Shown here: positions 26,250 through 34,884 of the stretch, in pieces
How positions within the stretch are numbered: the stretch's first letter is position 1
Layout of the letters: each line of letters begins with the position of its first letter
Assembly: GCA_038227045.1 (NCBI GenBank)
Contig: JBBRQD010000021.1
Location: 1 to 61,832 of the forward strand
Length of the DNA: 61,832 bases
Origin: JANXLS01 sp038227045
GTDB taxonomy: Bacteria > Planctomycetota > SZUA-567 > H5-PLA8
Reading direction: 5' to 3'
Notes under the pieces: generated by a model
Seen by the model: only the letters and a program-made list of their open reading frames with translations
The model's database searches: none
What the model was told of the DNA's origin: nothing
Position numbers and translations under genes: made by a program

Positions 26250-27878
26250 TCACTGCGCGCCGCTCATCTTTTCGCGAATCCAGTCGGCGGGAAGCGTCCC
26301 GGCGATCTTGATTTCGTCCAGCAGCAGCCCTTCGCCCAGCGCCTGGAACCAGACGTCGCCCGGCGCGTCCGGCTTGTCGTTCCACAGCGGGATTGATTTC
26401 GTTTTTCCGCCGGTTGTGCTGAGCGTCGCGGCATAACCCAGACCTTCCTGCCTGAGTTGCAGAACCAGGCTCTCGGCGGCGCTTGGCTGTCCTCGCGCGG
26501 AGACGTGGTCGCGCCTTGGCAGTTTGTTCTTCTCGCGGACTGTCAGCACCGCTTCGCGCGACACGTCCACGGCTACATCCCCGGCAGGCGAGGTAAACGC
26601 GCCAAACGCGAAGCTGGTATCGTGGCGCGAATCGGCGTTGAGCTTCAGCTCGAATGTCAACGGGCGCGCAAACGGCGCAACGTGCTTCCAGCGCACACCC
26701 GTCGGACAGCTCAGCCGCCCTTCTTTGAGCCCGAGCGCCACGCCGGGAACTTCCGCGGTCCAATCCTGATTCGACGTTTCACGGTTGTACGTCAGTTCGA
26801 TTTGCAGCCGGCCCGGGTGGCGCGACACGATTTTTACTTTGCCGCTGAGCATGGCTGAGAGATCCGTTGCCGTGGCGAGATCGGCGCGCCAGGCCGGCGG
26901 CTTTTCGTCAGTCAGCGACACCGTGGCAATCGTTGAATCCAGTGAGACAATCGAGGCCTTCTGCCCTGCGTAGAGCGATTCTTTTTTGCTTCCATCGTGT
27001 GACAGCACATGCACGCAGCCGGTCAGGACCGACACCTCGAGGGTGCAATGTTTTTCGTTTGGGCTTGCTTTCACGCAGCGCACGTAGGCATGCGTCGAAG
27101 GCGCGACGGTCAACGTGCCGGCGTCGGAACGGATTTCCCAATCCTGCTGTTTTCCCGTTCCGGAGGCGGACGTTTCCGGGCGCAGCACTCCAATTTCGCC
27201 GCTGTCCAGCAGCAGCGTGCATTCACCGGGTTCCGTTTGCGGAAAGCGAAATGTCGCGTCGGTTGCGGGGCCGGCAAAAAGGGATCCGCCGTCCAGCAAA
27301 TCAAACCGCGCGCGCCCTTGCTCGCCCGTCTTGAACGAATCTCCTGGCAGAAACGGCTTGCCTTCTTCAACCGGCGTATAGGTTTGGTTCTCTTTTTTGT
27401 AGAACTGATCGACCTTGCCCATGGCGACCGACAAGGTGCCCAGCGCCACGCGCGGCACCGGTTTGTCTTTTGGGGGCCAGAAAAGAATGACCGCCAGAAT
27501 TGCGGCGGCGCCCAGTGCCAGAATCAAAAGTCCGGGACTCCAGACCTTTGGCGGTATCCGCTGGGACATCCGGACACTCTGCCGCGCTTCGCGCCGGGCT
27601 TCCAAACGCAGCCGCCTGTCGGGAGACAGCTTGGAGACGATCTTTTCGGACTCCATCTGCGCCTGTTCGCGCACGCGGGCCTTGAATGCATCCGACGGGG
27701 TGAGGGGCTGCATGGACGTGACCGCTTCCAGCGCTTTTCCCGTGCCCTTCAGCTCGCGGTAGGCTTTCATGCAGGCGGGGCAGATCAGCAAGTGCTCGTG
27801 AACCAGCACGGCTTCCGGCTCCGGGAGCTCATCCAAGAGGAAATCCGCGAGCAGTTCGCCGCAGCCCTCGCAATCCAT
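26250..27878 (-). CDS. Anti-sigma factor with zinc-finger N-terminus and FecR domain
   Basis: A 542-residue single-pass membrane protein. The N-terminal anti-sigma domain carries HEHLLICPAC, the H-xxx-C-xx-C zinc motif (His29, Cys33, Cys36), plus Cys3 and Cys6. A transmembrane helix at about 112-133 (LLILALGAAAILAVILFW) leads to a periplasmic FecR-like region (DSFKTGEQGRARFDLLDGGS; CVHVLSHDGS) and a large C-terminal beta-rich part that may be lectin-like. It lies 145 bases downstream of the sigma gene on the same strand, as in ECF sigma/anti-sigma pairs, so it should hold that sigma at the membrane until a signal arrives. ATG at 27878 has AAGGG upstream; ATG at 27905 is an alternative. Confidence 0.88.
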   Translation of the reverse strand: MDCEGCGELLADFLLDELPEPEAVLVHEHLLICPACMKAYRELKGTGKALEAVTSMQPLTPSDAFKARVREQAQMESEKIVSKLSPDRRLRLEARREARQSVRMSQRIPPKVWSPGLLILALGAAAILAVILFWPPKDKPVPRVALGTLSVAMGKVDQFYKKENQTYTPVEEGKPFLPGDSFKTGEQGRARFDLLDGGSLFAGPATDATFRFPQTEPGECTLLLDSGEIGVLRPETSASGTGKQQDWEIRSDAGTLTVAPSTHAYVRCVKASPNEKHCTLEVSVLTGCVHVLSHDGSKKESLYAGQKASIVSLDSTIATVSLTDEKPPAWRADLATATDLSAMLSGKVKIVSRHPGRLQIELTYNRETSNQDWTAEVPGVALGLKEGRLSCPTGVRWKHVAPFARPLTFELKLNADSRHDTSFAFGAFTSPAGDVAVDVSREAVLTVREKNKLPRRDHVSARGQPSAAESLVLQLRQEGLGYAATLSTTGGKTKSIPLWNDKPDAPGDVWFQALGEGLLLDEIKIAGTLPADWIREKMSGAQ

Positions 27879-28023
27879 TAATGTGCCCTTCGCCGTCGCT
27901 TCCATTTATTTTCCGGTCCAGTATTCCAAATCCGCCAGAGCCGCATACACAAGTAAGTTGCCAAGACTGTGTGCCGGGCAAAAATTCAGCCGCTCGCTTT
28001 CGTGCACGGTTCTGGCGAACCGC

Positions 28024-28941
28024 TTAAAAATAATCCTTTATGGACTTGCGCAGCGTTTCGAGCGCGGAGTAAATCCGCACTCTCACCGTACCTATGGGTA
28101 CACCGACGATCTCCGAAATTTCACGGTACTTCAGCCCTTGAAACCGGTTCAGGATCAGGATGTCGCGTTCCAAGTCCGGCAGTTCGTCCATCGCGCGTTC
28201 CAGACGGCTGTTGCGTTCGCGCAGCACCATGGCTTCCAGCGGATCGGTGCTGTCTGACTTGAGCATGTCGCCGATGCGCGAGGCGCGATCCGAGCCGCTG
28301 TGTTCGGAGTGCCCGATGTTTTCTTCAATCGAAACTGTGGGGTGGCGTGATCGCCAGCGCAGTTCATTCTTGCACAGATTGCGCACGATCGTATAAAACC
28401 AGGTCGTGAAACTGCGCGGATATTGATAGCTCTTCGCGTCTTTAAAAATGCGCAGGAAGGCTTCCTGACCGAGGGCCTCGGTGCGGCTTTGATCGCCGAT
28501 CAAACGATGGATGAAGGAAAGCGCCTGAGTTTCGTAGCGGGAAAAAAGCACCTCGAAGGCGCTTTCGTCGCCGTCCTGACAGAGCTTCATCAGGTCCTCG
28601 TCGGACATGGTTGCAACATCGAGACATTCATCGACGACGGGGATGTTTTCGGTGAATCGTAAGGGCGGCACGAGTTTCGAGGTCTGGGCTTCTTTCTTTT
28701 TCTCGATCTTTTCGGCCTTGTCTGCCTTTTCAAGCGCTTCAATTTTGTCGAGTTTCTCGGACTTGCGCTCCGCCGGGTTCTCCTTGCCTTTGACTCGTTC
28801 GGAATCTTTTTCTTTAGAAGCGGGAGGCGACGATTTGGCCTGCCGCGCCGAGATGGCAGCGGCCCGCAGACTCTCTTGTTTGTTCTTAGAAGATGGCTGT
28901 CCCGCCACTGTCTTCGCTCCCGCCCGCATCGAAGACCTCAT
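28024..28941 (-). CDS. ECF-type sigma-70 factor with long Lys/Glu/Ser-rich N-terminus
   Basis: The conserved part (residue 112 to the end) holds region 2 (DLMKLCQDGDESAFEVLFSRY; SFTTWFYTIVRNLCKNELR) and region 4 (ELPDLERDILILNRFQGLKYREISEIVGVPIGTVRVRIYSALETLRKSI). About 110 residues before this are low-complexity, rich in Lys, Glu and Ser (KLDKIEALEKADKAEKIEKK), an extension absent from ordinary ECF factors. Region 1.1 and region 3 are missing, which places it with the ECF group. The start is uncertain: ATGs at 28971, 28941 and 28929 all lie near the divergent cytochrome gene. The anti-sigma gene follows. Confidence 0.9.
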   Translation of the reverse strand: MRSSMRAGAKTVAGQPSSKNKQESLRAAAISARQAKSSPPASKEKDSERVKGKENPAERKSEKLDKIEALEKADKAEKIEKKKEAQTSKLVPPLRFTENIPVVDECLDVATMSDEDLMKLCQDGDESAFEVLFSRYETQALSFIHRLIGDQSRTEALGQEAFLRIFKDAKSYQYPRSFTTWFYTIVRNLCKNELRWRSRHPTVSIEENIGHSEHSGSDRASRIGDMLKSDSTDPLEAMVLRERNSRLERAMDELPDLERDILILNRFQGLKYREISEIVGVPIGTVRVRIYSALETLRKSIKDYF

Positions 28942-29011
28942 CCTAACCTGAATTTTCTCGAATTGCAACATGTGGACGGAAGTTTGAAAGAAACGGGGTG
29001 TATGCTGTTGA

Positions 29012-32000
29012 ATGCGAATTGTTTTTTCTTCAGCCCCGTGCCGCTGGTTTGCGCCGGTCTTGTTTGGCGCAGCCATTTTCTCTGCGGGTGCCGCCGAACC
29101 GAAGAACCCGAAAATCGATGAGTCGCTTTTGCCTGCCGAAGCGCTCAAGGCGTTTGTGATTCCAGCGGATTTGCAGATCGATCTTGCGCTGGCCGAACCC
29201 GAGATCACGCAGTCGGTTTTCATCAATTTCGACGAACGCGGACGCCTATGGGTCGTCGAATACCGCCAGTATCCTCAGCCGGCCGGCCTGACGATCGTCA
29301 GCAAGGATGCGGTGTGGCGTTCGCAATATGATAAAACACCGCTTCCCCCGCCGCATCATTTTCCCGGCAAGGACCGCATTACGATCCATGAAGACACGAA
29401 GGGCAACGGCGTGTACGACAAGCACACCGTCTTCGTCGATGGCCTGAGCATCGTCACGGCTGTCGAACGCGGGCGAGGCGGGGTATGGGTGCTGAATCCT
29501 CCGTATCTGCTTTTTTATCCGGACAAGAACAACGACGATATTCCCGACGGCCCGCCCGAAGTGTGTCTCGAAGGCTTTGGAATTGAGGACACGCATTCGG
29601 TCGTCAATAGCTTGCGCTGGGGCCCGGACGGCTGGCTTTACGCGGGGCAGGGCAGCACTGTTTCCGGCCGCGTCAAGCGCCCCGGCGTGCCCGACACGGG
29701 CATCGTGGATACGATGGGCCAGTTGATCTGGCGTTACCATCCGGAGACGCGCCGCTACGAAGTCTTCGCGGAAGGCGGCGGCAATACGTTCGGCGTGGAA
29801 CTCGATTCAAAAGGCCGCATCTTTTCGGGGCACAATGGCGGCGACACGCGCGGCTTCGATTACGTGCAGGGCAGTTATTCGCGGAAAGGGTTCGACAAGC
29901 ACGGCCCGCTCTCGAATCCCTACGCGTTCGGGTATTTTCCGCAAATGGAGCACGATAAGAAGGTGGCGCGATTCACGCACACGTTTCTAACATACGAAGG
30001 CGGCGCGCTCCCGGCACACTACAATGGCAAACTCTTCGCGGCCGATCCGCTTCGCGGTGTTGTTTTCGAAACGGAAATTACGCCCGTCGGATCGACGTTC
30101 CACACGAAAGATCTCGGCGAGGCTGTGGCGTCGAGCGACAAATGGTTCCGGCCGGTCGATGTGAAAATCGGGCCGGACGGCGCGGTTTACATCGCCGATT
30201 GGTGCGATCTGCACATCAGCCATCTCAATCACCGCGAGGGAAAACTCGATACCGACCACGGGCGTGTTTACAGGCTTCGCGGAAAAGACGCGTCCTTCGC
30301 CAAACCCATGGATTTCGGAACGAAGACCAGCGCCGAACTTGTTGAGCAATTGCACAGCGAAAACCGCTGGACGCGCCAGACTGCGTTGCGCGTTCTGGGC
30401 GACCGAAAAGACGCGGCGGTCGTTCCGCAACTGACGAAAATGCTGGCCGACGAAAAGGGCCAATCGGCGCTCGAAGCACTGTGGGCGTTGTATCAATCTG
30501 GCGGGTTGACCGAATCGACCGCAGTGGGGTTGTTGCAACACGCAAATCCATTCGTGCGGCTCTGGACCGTTCGTTTACTTTGCGACGAAAAGAAGGTCAC
30601 GACATCCATCGTATGGGCGCTGGCGCTGCTGGCTCACGACGAGACGAATATCGAAGTGCGCAGCCAATTAGCCTGTTCCGCGCGCCGGCTTCCCGCGAAG
30701 GATTCGTTTCCAATCGTGCGCGAATTGGTTGCACACAGCGAGGATGCCGCCGATGCGCACATTCCACTGTTGCTGTGGTGGGCGATTGAAGCGAAATGTG
30801 CCACGGACCGCACTGCGGTGCTGGAGTTCTTCAAAGATCGCAGCGCGTGGGCGCTGCCGATTGTGAAAGAGCATCTTCTCGAACGAACGATGCGCCGGTT
30901 TGCGAGCGCGGGCGGCAATGACGATCTGCTCGCGTGTGCGCAATTATTCGCACTGTCCCCGGACGCCGAATGCAGCAAGAAATTGGTCACGGGCTTTGAA
31001 CTGGCGTTCGAGGGCCGCACGATTCCGGCATTGCCGACGGTGTTGCTGGAGGCGCTCGCCAAAGCCGGAGGCGATTCGATGCCGCTCGATTTGCGCATGA
31101 AAAAGGCCGGGGCGGTGGAGCGCGCGTTGGAGGAATTGAAACGCGGCACGATGCAGACACAACGCCGCACCGCGCTGATTCAGATTCTCGGTGAAGTAGA
31201 CGCGCCACAATGCGTGCCCTATTTGCTGGAAACAGTCTCGCCTCTGGAGAAAATTCCAGTGGTCAAAGCGGCGCTTTCCGCACTTCAGCAGTACAAGGAC
31301 GCCTCGATTGCCGAAACGCTTTTGACGAAGTATGGCGCTCAAGATCTTGCGATAAAGCCGTCGATTCAATTGCTCCTCGCGAGCCGGAGCGAATGGGCGC
31401 TGCGGCTGCTTCAGGATGTCGATTCGGGCGCGATGGATCGCACCGCGTTAACGCGTGAAACAGTCGACAAGCTGCGCCAGGACGACGAACCGAACGTCGT
31501 CGCGTTGATTGAAAAACTCTTCGGCAAGGCGCGCGCGGGAGCCGCCGCGACCGTGACAACGGAAATGAGAGCCGCCATCGCCGCCGTCGCGGAAAAACTA
31601 AAGGGCGGCGCAGGCCATCCGCTCAAAGGGCAGGATATTTTCAAGCAGCGCTGCGCCGTCTGCCACACGATGTATGGCAGCGGTGGCCGGGTCGGTCCGG
31701 ACCTCACCAGCTACAAACGCGACGATCTCGACACGATGCTGCTCAGCATCACCAGCCCGAGCGCCGAGATTCGCGAAGGCTTTGAAGCGTTCAAAATCAA
31801 AACGAACGACGGCCGCCGGTTGACTGGAATCGTCGCGCGCCAGGACAAGCAACTGGTCGTGCTGCGCGGCGCGGATGGGCAGGAGACGGGCGTGCCGCGC
31901 GAGCAGATCGAATCCCAAAAACCGCTCGGCCAGTCGCTCATGCCCGAGGGACTGTTGAAGGAATTGAGCGATGCGGAGTTGCGCGATCTGTTTGCGTTTT

Positions 32001-32026
32001 TGAAAAGCACGCAGCCGCCGAAATGA
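29012..32026 (+). CDS. Secreted PVC-type dehydrogenase/cytochrome with propeller, HEAT and CxxCH
   Basis: A 1004-residue protein with a signal peptide (cleavage near SAGAA), an N-terminal NHL-like propeller (about 50-430: FINFDERGRLWVVEYRQYP, GPDGWLYAGQGSTVSG, GPDGAVYIADWCD), HEAT repeats (430-860) and a C-terminal cytochrome c domain with CAVCH near 882 and the GPDLTSYKRDDL region. This is the PVC membrane-bound dehydrogenase architecture without PA14. It diverges from the ECF sigma gene; the shared upstream region makes it a candidate target of that sigma (inference). Substrate unknown. No clear ribosome site is seen at the ATG. Confidence 0.92.
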   Translation: MRIVFSSAPCRWFAPVLFGAAIFSAGAAEPKNPKIDESLLPAEALKAFVIPADLQIDLALAEPEITQSVFINFDERGRLWVVEYRQYPQPAGLTIVSKDAVWRSQYDKTPLPPPHHFPGKDRITIHEDTKGNGVYDKHTVFVDGLSIVTAVERGRGGVWVLNPPYLLFYPDKNNDDIPDGPPEVCLEGFGIEDTHSVVNSLRWGPDGWLYAGQGSTVSGRVKRPGVPDTGIVDTMGQLIWRYHPETRRYEVFAEGGGNTFGVELDSKGRIFSGHNGGDTRGFDYVQGSYSRKGFDKHGPLSNPYAFGYFPQMEHDKKVARFTHTFLTYEGGALPAHYNGKLFAADPLRGVVFETEITPVGSTFHTKDLGEAVASSDKWFRPVDVKIGPDGAVYIADWCDLHISHLNHREGKLDTDHGRVYRLRGKDASFAKPMDFGTKTSAELVEQLHSENRWTRQTALRVLGDRKDAAVVPQLTKMLADEKGQSALEALWALYQSGGLTESTAVGLLQHANPFVRLWTVRLLCDEKKVTTSIVWALALLAHDETNIEVRSQLACSARRLPAKDSFPIVRELVAHSEDAADAHIPLLLWWAIEAKCATDRTAVLEFFKDRSAWALPIVKEHLLERTMRRFASAGGNDDLLACAQLFALSPDAECSKKLVTGFELAFEGRTIPALPTVLLEALAKAGGDSMPLDLRMKKAGAVERALEELKRGTMQTQRRTALIQILGEVDAPQCVPYLLETVSPLEKIPVVKAALSALQQYKDASIAETLLTKYGAQDLAIKPSIQLLLASRSEWALRLLQDVDSGAMDRTALTRETVDKLRQDDEPNVVALIEKLFGKARAGAAATVTTEMRAAIAAVAEKLKGGAGHPLKGQDIFKQRCAVCHTMYGSGGRVGPDLTSYKRDDLDTMLLSITSPSAEIREGFEAFKIKTNDGRRLTGIVARQDKQLVVLRGADGQETGVPREQIESQKPLGQSLMPEGLLKELSDAELRDLFAFLKSTQPPK

Positions 32027-32150
32027 AAGACGTGTTCAGGTGTCATTAATTCGAATTTCAAATGGTACCCGTTCCTGCTTGACTTCGTTCTTTCCGCGAC
32101 TATTCTTTTTCAGCCCATTTTTCGGGCAAACAGACTAAGGAGATGAAGAC

Positions 32151-33245
32151 ATGTCGGCAGCAAATCGGCGCCGCGTGGCCGTGGTGGGCGCCACGGGCGT
32201 GGCCGGACAACAGTTTTTGGTGAGTTTGAACAAGCATCCGTGGTTCGAGGTCAAGCGCCTCGCCGCGTCCGAACGGAGCGCGGGCAAGAAATTCGGCGAT
32301 GCGATCAAGGACGCTTCGTCCGGCGCGACGCGCTGGTTCTGCGACGAACCGTGTCCGGCCGAATTTAAATCGATCGTTGTTGAAAACGCCGAAAAGCTGA
32401 TCCTCGACGACATCGACATCGTCTTCACCGCGATCGAAAGCGACGCGGCGAAGATCGTTGAGCCGCTGTATGCCGCGCGCGTGCCGGTGATTTCGACGGC
32501 CAGCGCGTTCCGCTATGAAAAAGACGTGCCGGTGTTCTTGCCGGGCGTGAACATCGACCACGCGGCGCTCATTTCCGTCCAGCGCAAAAACCGTGGCTGG
32601 AAGGGCTTCGTGACACCCGGTCCGAATTGCACGACCGTCGGCCTGGTGTTCACCTTGAAGCCGCTGCACGAACGCTTCGGCATTGGCAGCGTGATCATGA
32701 CGTCCATGCAGGCTGTCAGCGGCGCCGGACGCAGCCCCGGCGTGCTCAGCTACGATATTCTCGATAATATCGTTCCGTACATTCCCAAAGAAGAAGAGAA
32801 GGTGCAGACCGAGACGCAGAAAATCCTCGGCAAGATTCAGCAGGATCACATCGTCAGCGCGCCCTTCAATGTCAGTTGCACGTGCACGCGCGTGAATGTG
32901 ATCGACGGGCACACCGAGTCGGTCTTTGCCAGCCTGAAGACCAAGGCTTCGCTTGACGACGTGAAGGCGGCGTGGCGCGACGGCTACAAGGAATTCCTGT
33001 CGCTGGGACTGCCGAGCGCGCCGCCGGAACTCGTCCACTACACGGAAGAGCCGTTCCGCCCGCAGCCGCGCCTGGACCGCAACATGAACGACGGCATGAC
33101 GACGGTGGTCGGCCGGCTGCGCGAAGACAATGTGCTGCCCAACGGCGTCAAATACGTGCTATTGAGCCACAACACGAAAATGGGCGCGGCAAAGGGCGCG
33201 GTGCTCACCGGCGAGTACCTGATCAAAAGCGGGATTATTGAATAA
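32151..33245 (+). CDS. asd: Aspartate-semialdehyde dehydrogenase (archaeal/fungal type)
   Basis: The 364-residue enzyme reduces aspartyl phosphate to aspartate semialdehyde with NADPH, the branch point to lysine, diaminopimelate, threonine and methionine. The N-terminus has VAVVGATGVAGQQFL (Rossmann loop); the catalytic cysteine is Cys160 in GPNCTTVGL; VNVIDGHTESVF carries the conserved His region. The architecture is that of the archaeal/fungal subfamily, not E. coli Asd, which is common in PVC bacteria. A perfect AAGGAG site precedes the ATG. No other amino-acid gene is adjacent. A REPIN-like element follows. Confidence 0.95.
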   Translation: MSAANRRRVAVVGATGVAGQQFLVSLNKHPWFEVKRLAASERSAGKKFGDAIKDASSGATRWFCDEPCPAEFKSIVVENAEKLILDDIDIVFTAIESDAAKIVEPLYAARVPVISTASAFRYEKDVPVFLPGVNIDHAALISVQRKNRGWKGFVTPGPNCTTVGLVFTLKPLHERFGIGSVIMTSMQAVSGAGRSPGVLSYDILDNIVPYIPKEEEKVQTETQKILGKIQQDHIVSAPFNVSCTCTRVNVIDGHTESVFASLKTKASLDDVKAAWRDGYKEFLSLGLPSAPPELVHYTEEPFRPQPRLDRNMNDGMTTVVGRLREDNVLPNGVKYVLLSHNTKMGAAKGAVLTGEYLIKSGIIE

Positions 33246-33253
33246 TGCGGCGC

Positions 33254-33320
33254 GTAGGACGGACTACCAGTCCGTCCAGTTTCGGGCGCCATACAAGGAC
33301 GGACTGGCAGTCCGTCCTAC
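33254..33320. repeat. REPIN-like inverted repeat pair (family F)
   Basis: Arms of 24 bases (33254-33277 and 33297-33320) pair with one mismatch across a 19-base loop. Each arm starts with a GTAG foot and the palindrome GGACGGACT-N3-AGTCCGTCC. The element lies nine bases after the asd stop and could double as a terminator hairpin. Confidence 0.9.
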
Positions 33321-33415
33321 AAAAATTCAAGCGGCGCGCAAGGGATTGATCTCTTGCGCGTCTCTATTTTTATCGATATGAATAAGATACGAACGGCGCG
33401 AACCGGAGACGTTAT

Positions 33416-34174
33416 ATGCGCGTGAAATGGGCCTGCTATTTTTTTCTGTGTTTATCGTTATCGGCACTCGCTGCGGAATCCGTGGAGGCGCTCGCGCTAA
33501 CGGCGGATGAACAGGCGGTGGTGGATCAAACCAACGCGCAACGAGCGAAGGCGGGAAAGGCGGCACTGAAACCGAACGCGCTGCTGTTCGACGTGGCTCG
33601 AAAACACGCCGAAGCCATGGCGAAAGCGAACGAACTCAACCACCGTTTACACGGCAAAAACAGCGCCGACCGCGTCGACGCATCCGGTTACAAATGGATG
33701 ACCGTCAGCGAGAACATCGCCTGGAATCAGCGCAGTGTCGCGGAAGTGATGGAGGGCTGGATGCATTCGGACGGCCACCGCACGAATCTGCTGGGCGGGG
33801 ACATCACCGAGATCGGCGTGGGCATCGCCAACGACTCGCAGGGGCAGCCGTATTGGGTGCAGGTTTTTGCCAAGCCGGAAATGCCGAAAGCCCCGATGGC
33901 CCGTCTCGCTCCAGGCGACACTACAGCCCGTTTTGTGATTCACAACACACTGGCCGACGCAATCGCCGTGGACGTGCACACGGGCCGCGCCTTCCCGGTA
34001 AAGCCGGGCGAGAAACTGTCGTTTTCGCTGACCGCGCCGCACCCCGAACCGTCGATCACGGTCAAGAGTGGCGCAGGCACGCTGGAGTTCAAGGTTCAGG
34101 ATGGCAAGCGCTACACGATCGGCAAGAAAGGCGAGAGCTTGGAATTGATTCAGGCGGAGGCGGAAGCGCCGTGA
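33416..34174 (+). CDS. Secreted CAP-domain (SCP/PR-1-like) protein
   Basis: The 252-residue protein has a signal peptide (MRVKWACYFFLCLSLSALA) and a CAP domain (about 30-165): VVDQTNAQRAKAGKAAL, ARKHAEAMAKANELNHRLHG, SENIAWNQRS and GWMHSDGHRTNLLG. These include the His-Glu-His cluster typical of the family. The C-terminal 80 residues form a short beta-rich domain (TARFVIHNTLADAIAVDVHT). Bacterial CAP proteins are extracellular and mostly of unknown ligand. It stands alone between asd and hslV. Confidence 0.9.
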   Translation: MRVKWACYFFLCLSLSALAAESVEALALTADEQAVVDQTNAQRAKAGKAALKPNALLFDVARKHAEAMAKANELNHRLHGKNSADRVDASGYKWMTVSENIAWNQRSVAEVMEGWMHSDGHRTNLLGGDITEIGVGIANDSQGQPYWVQVFAKPEMPKAPMARLAPGDTTARFVIHNTLADAIAVDVHTGRAFPVKPGEKLSFSLTAPHPEPSITVKSGAGTLEFKVQDGKRYTIGKKGESLELIQAEAEAP

Positions 34175-34253
34175 TTCGATTTGGCTATTTCATGATGCAG
34201 CGGGTAAATTGGCCGGCGTAATTCATCTGAGTTGAATTTCCTTTGGAGCCATA

Positions 34254-34796
34254 ATGTCCGAACACATTTCCTTTCACGGCACCACGATCATCGCCGTTAA
34301 ACAGGGCGCGAAGCTGGCCATTGGCGGCGACGGGCAGGTGACGCATGGCCACATCGTCCTCAAGGCCACGGCCCAAAAGATCCGCAAGATGCGCGGCGGG
34401 CATGTGATCTGCGGTTTCGCCGGATCGACGGCCGACGCCTTCAGCCTGCTGGAGCGCTTCGAGGGCAAACTCGATCAATACAAGGGAAACCTCAAGCGCG
34501 CCGGGGTCGAACTGGCGAAAGAATGGCGCACCGACCGCGCGCTGCGCCGGCTCGAAGCGATGCTCGTCGCCGGCGACAAGGAGGCGCTTATTCTCCTGAC
34601 TGGACAGGGCGACGTGGTCGAACCCGACGATGGGATTCTGGGGATCGGTTCGGGCGGTGCGTTCGCTCAAGCGGCCGCGCGCGCACTGGCCAAGCATTCG
34701 GCGCTCTCGCCGCGGCAGATCGTGGAAGAGTCGCTTAAGGAAGCCGCCGCGCTCTGCATTTATACGAATTCAAACGTCACCATTGAAGAGCTTTAA
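34254..34796 (+). CDS. hslV: HslV protease subunit
   Basis: A 180-residue threonine peptidase of the ATP-dependent HslUV complex. The catalytic Thr is residue 10 (HGTTIIAVK), so nine residues (MSEHISFHG) must be removed to free it; E. coli exposes Thr2 after Met removal. Conserved segments are IGGDGQVTHGHIVLK, GFAGSTADAF, ELAKEWRTDRALRRLEA and IGSGGAFAQAAARAL, ending in IYTNSNVTIEEL. TTTGGAG precedes the ATG. It lies 88 bases upstream of hslU and is surely cotranscribed. Confidence 0.97.
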   Translation: MSEHISFHGTTIIAVKQGAKLAIGGDGQVTHGHIVLKATAQKIRKMRGGHVICGFAGSTADAFSLLERFEGKLDQYKGNLKRAGVELAKEWRTDRALRRLEAMLVAGDKEALILLTGQGDVVEPDDGILGIGSGGAFAQAAARALAKHSALSPRQIVEESLKEAAALCIYTNSNVTIEEL

Positions 34797-34884
34797 GGCT
34801 GCGGGAATGCCGTCGCGCTGCGTGCCGTCTTCGTTTAGTATGTTTCGCCCGCCAATTGTTCCATTGGATTTGAGAATTTCGAAA

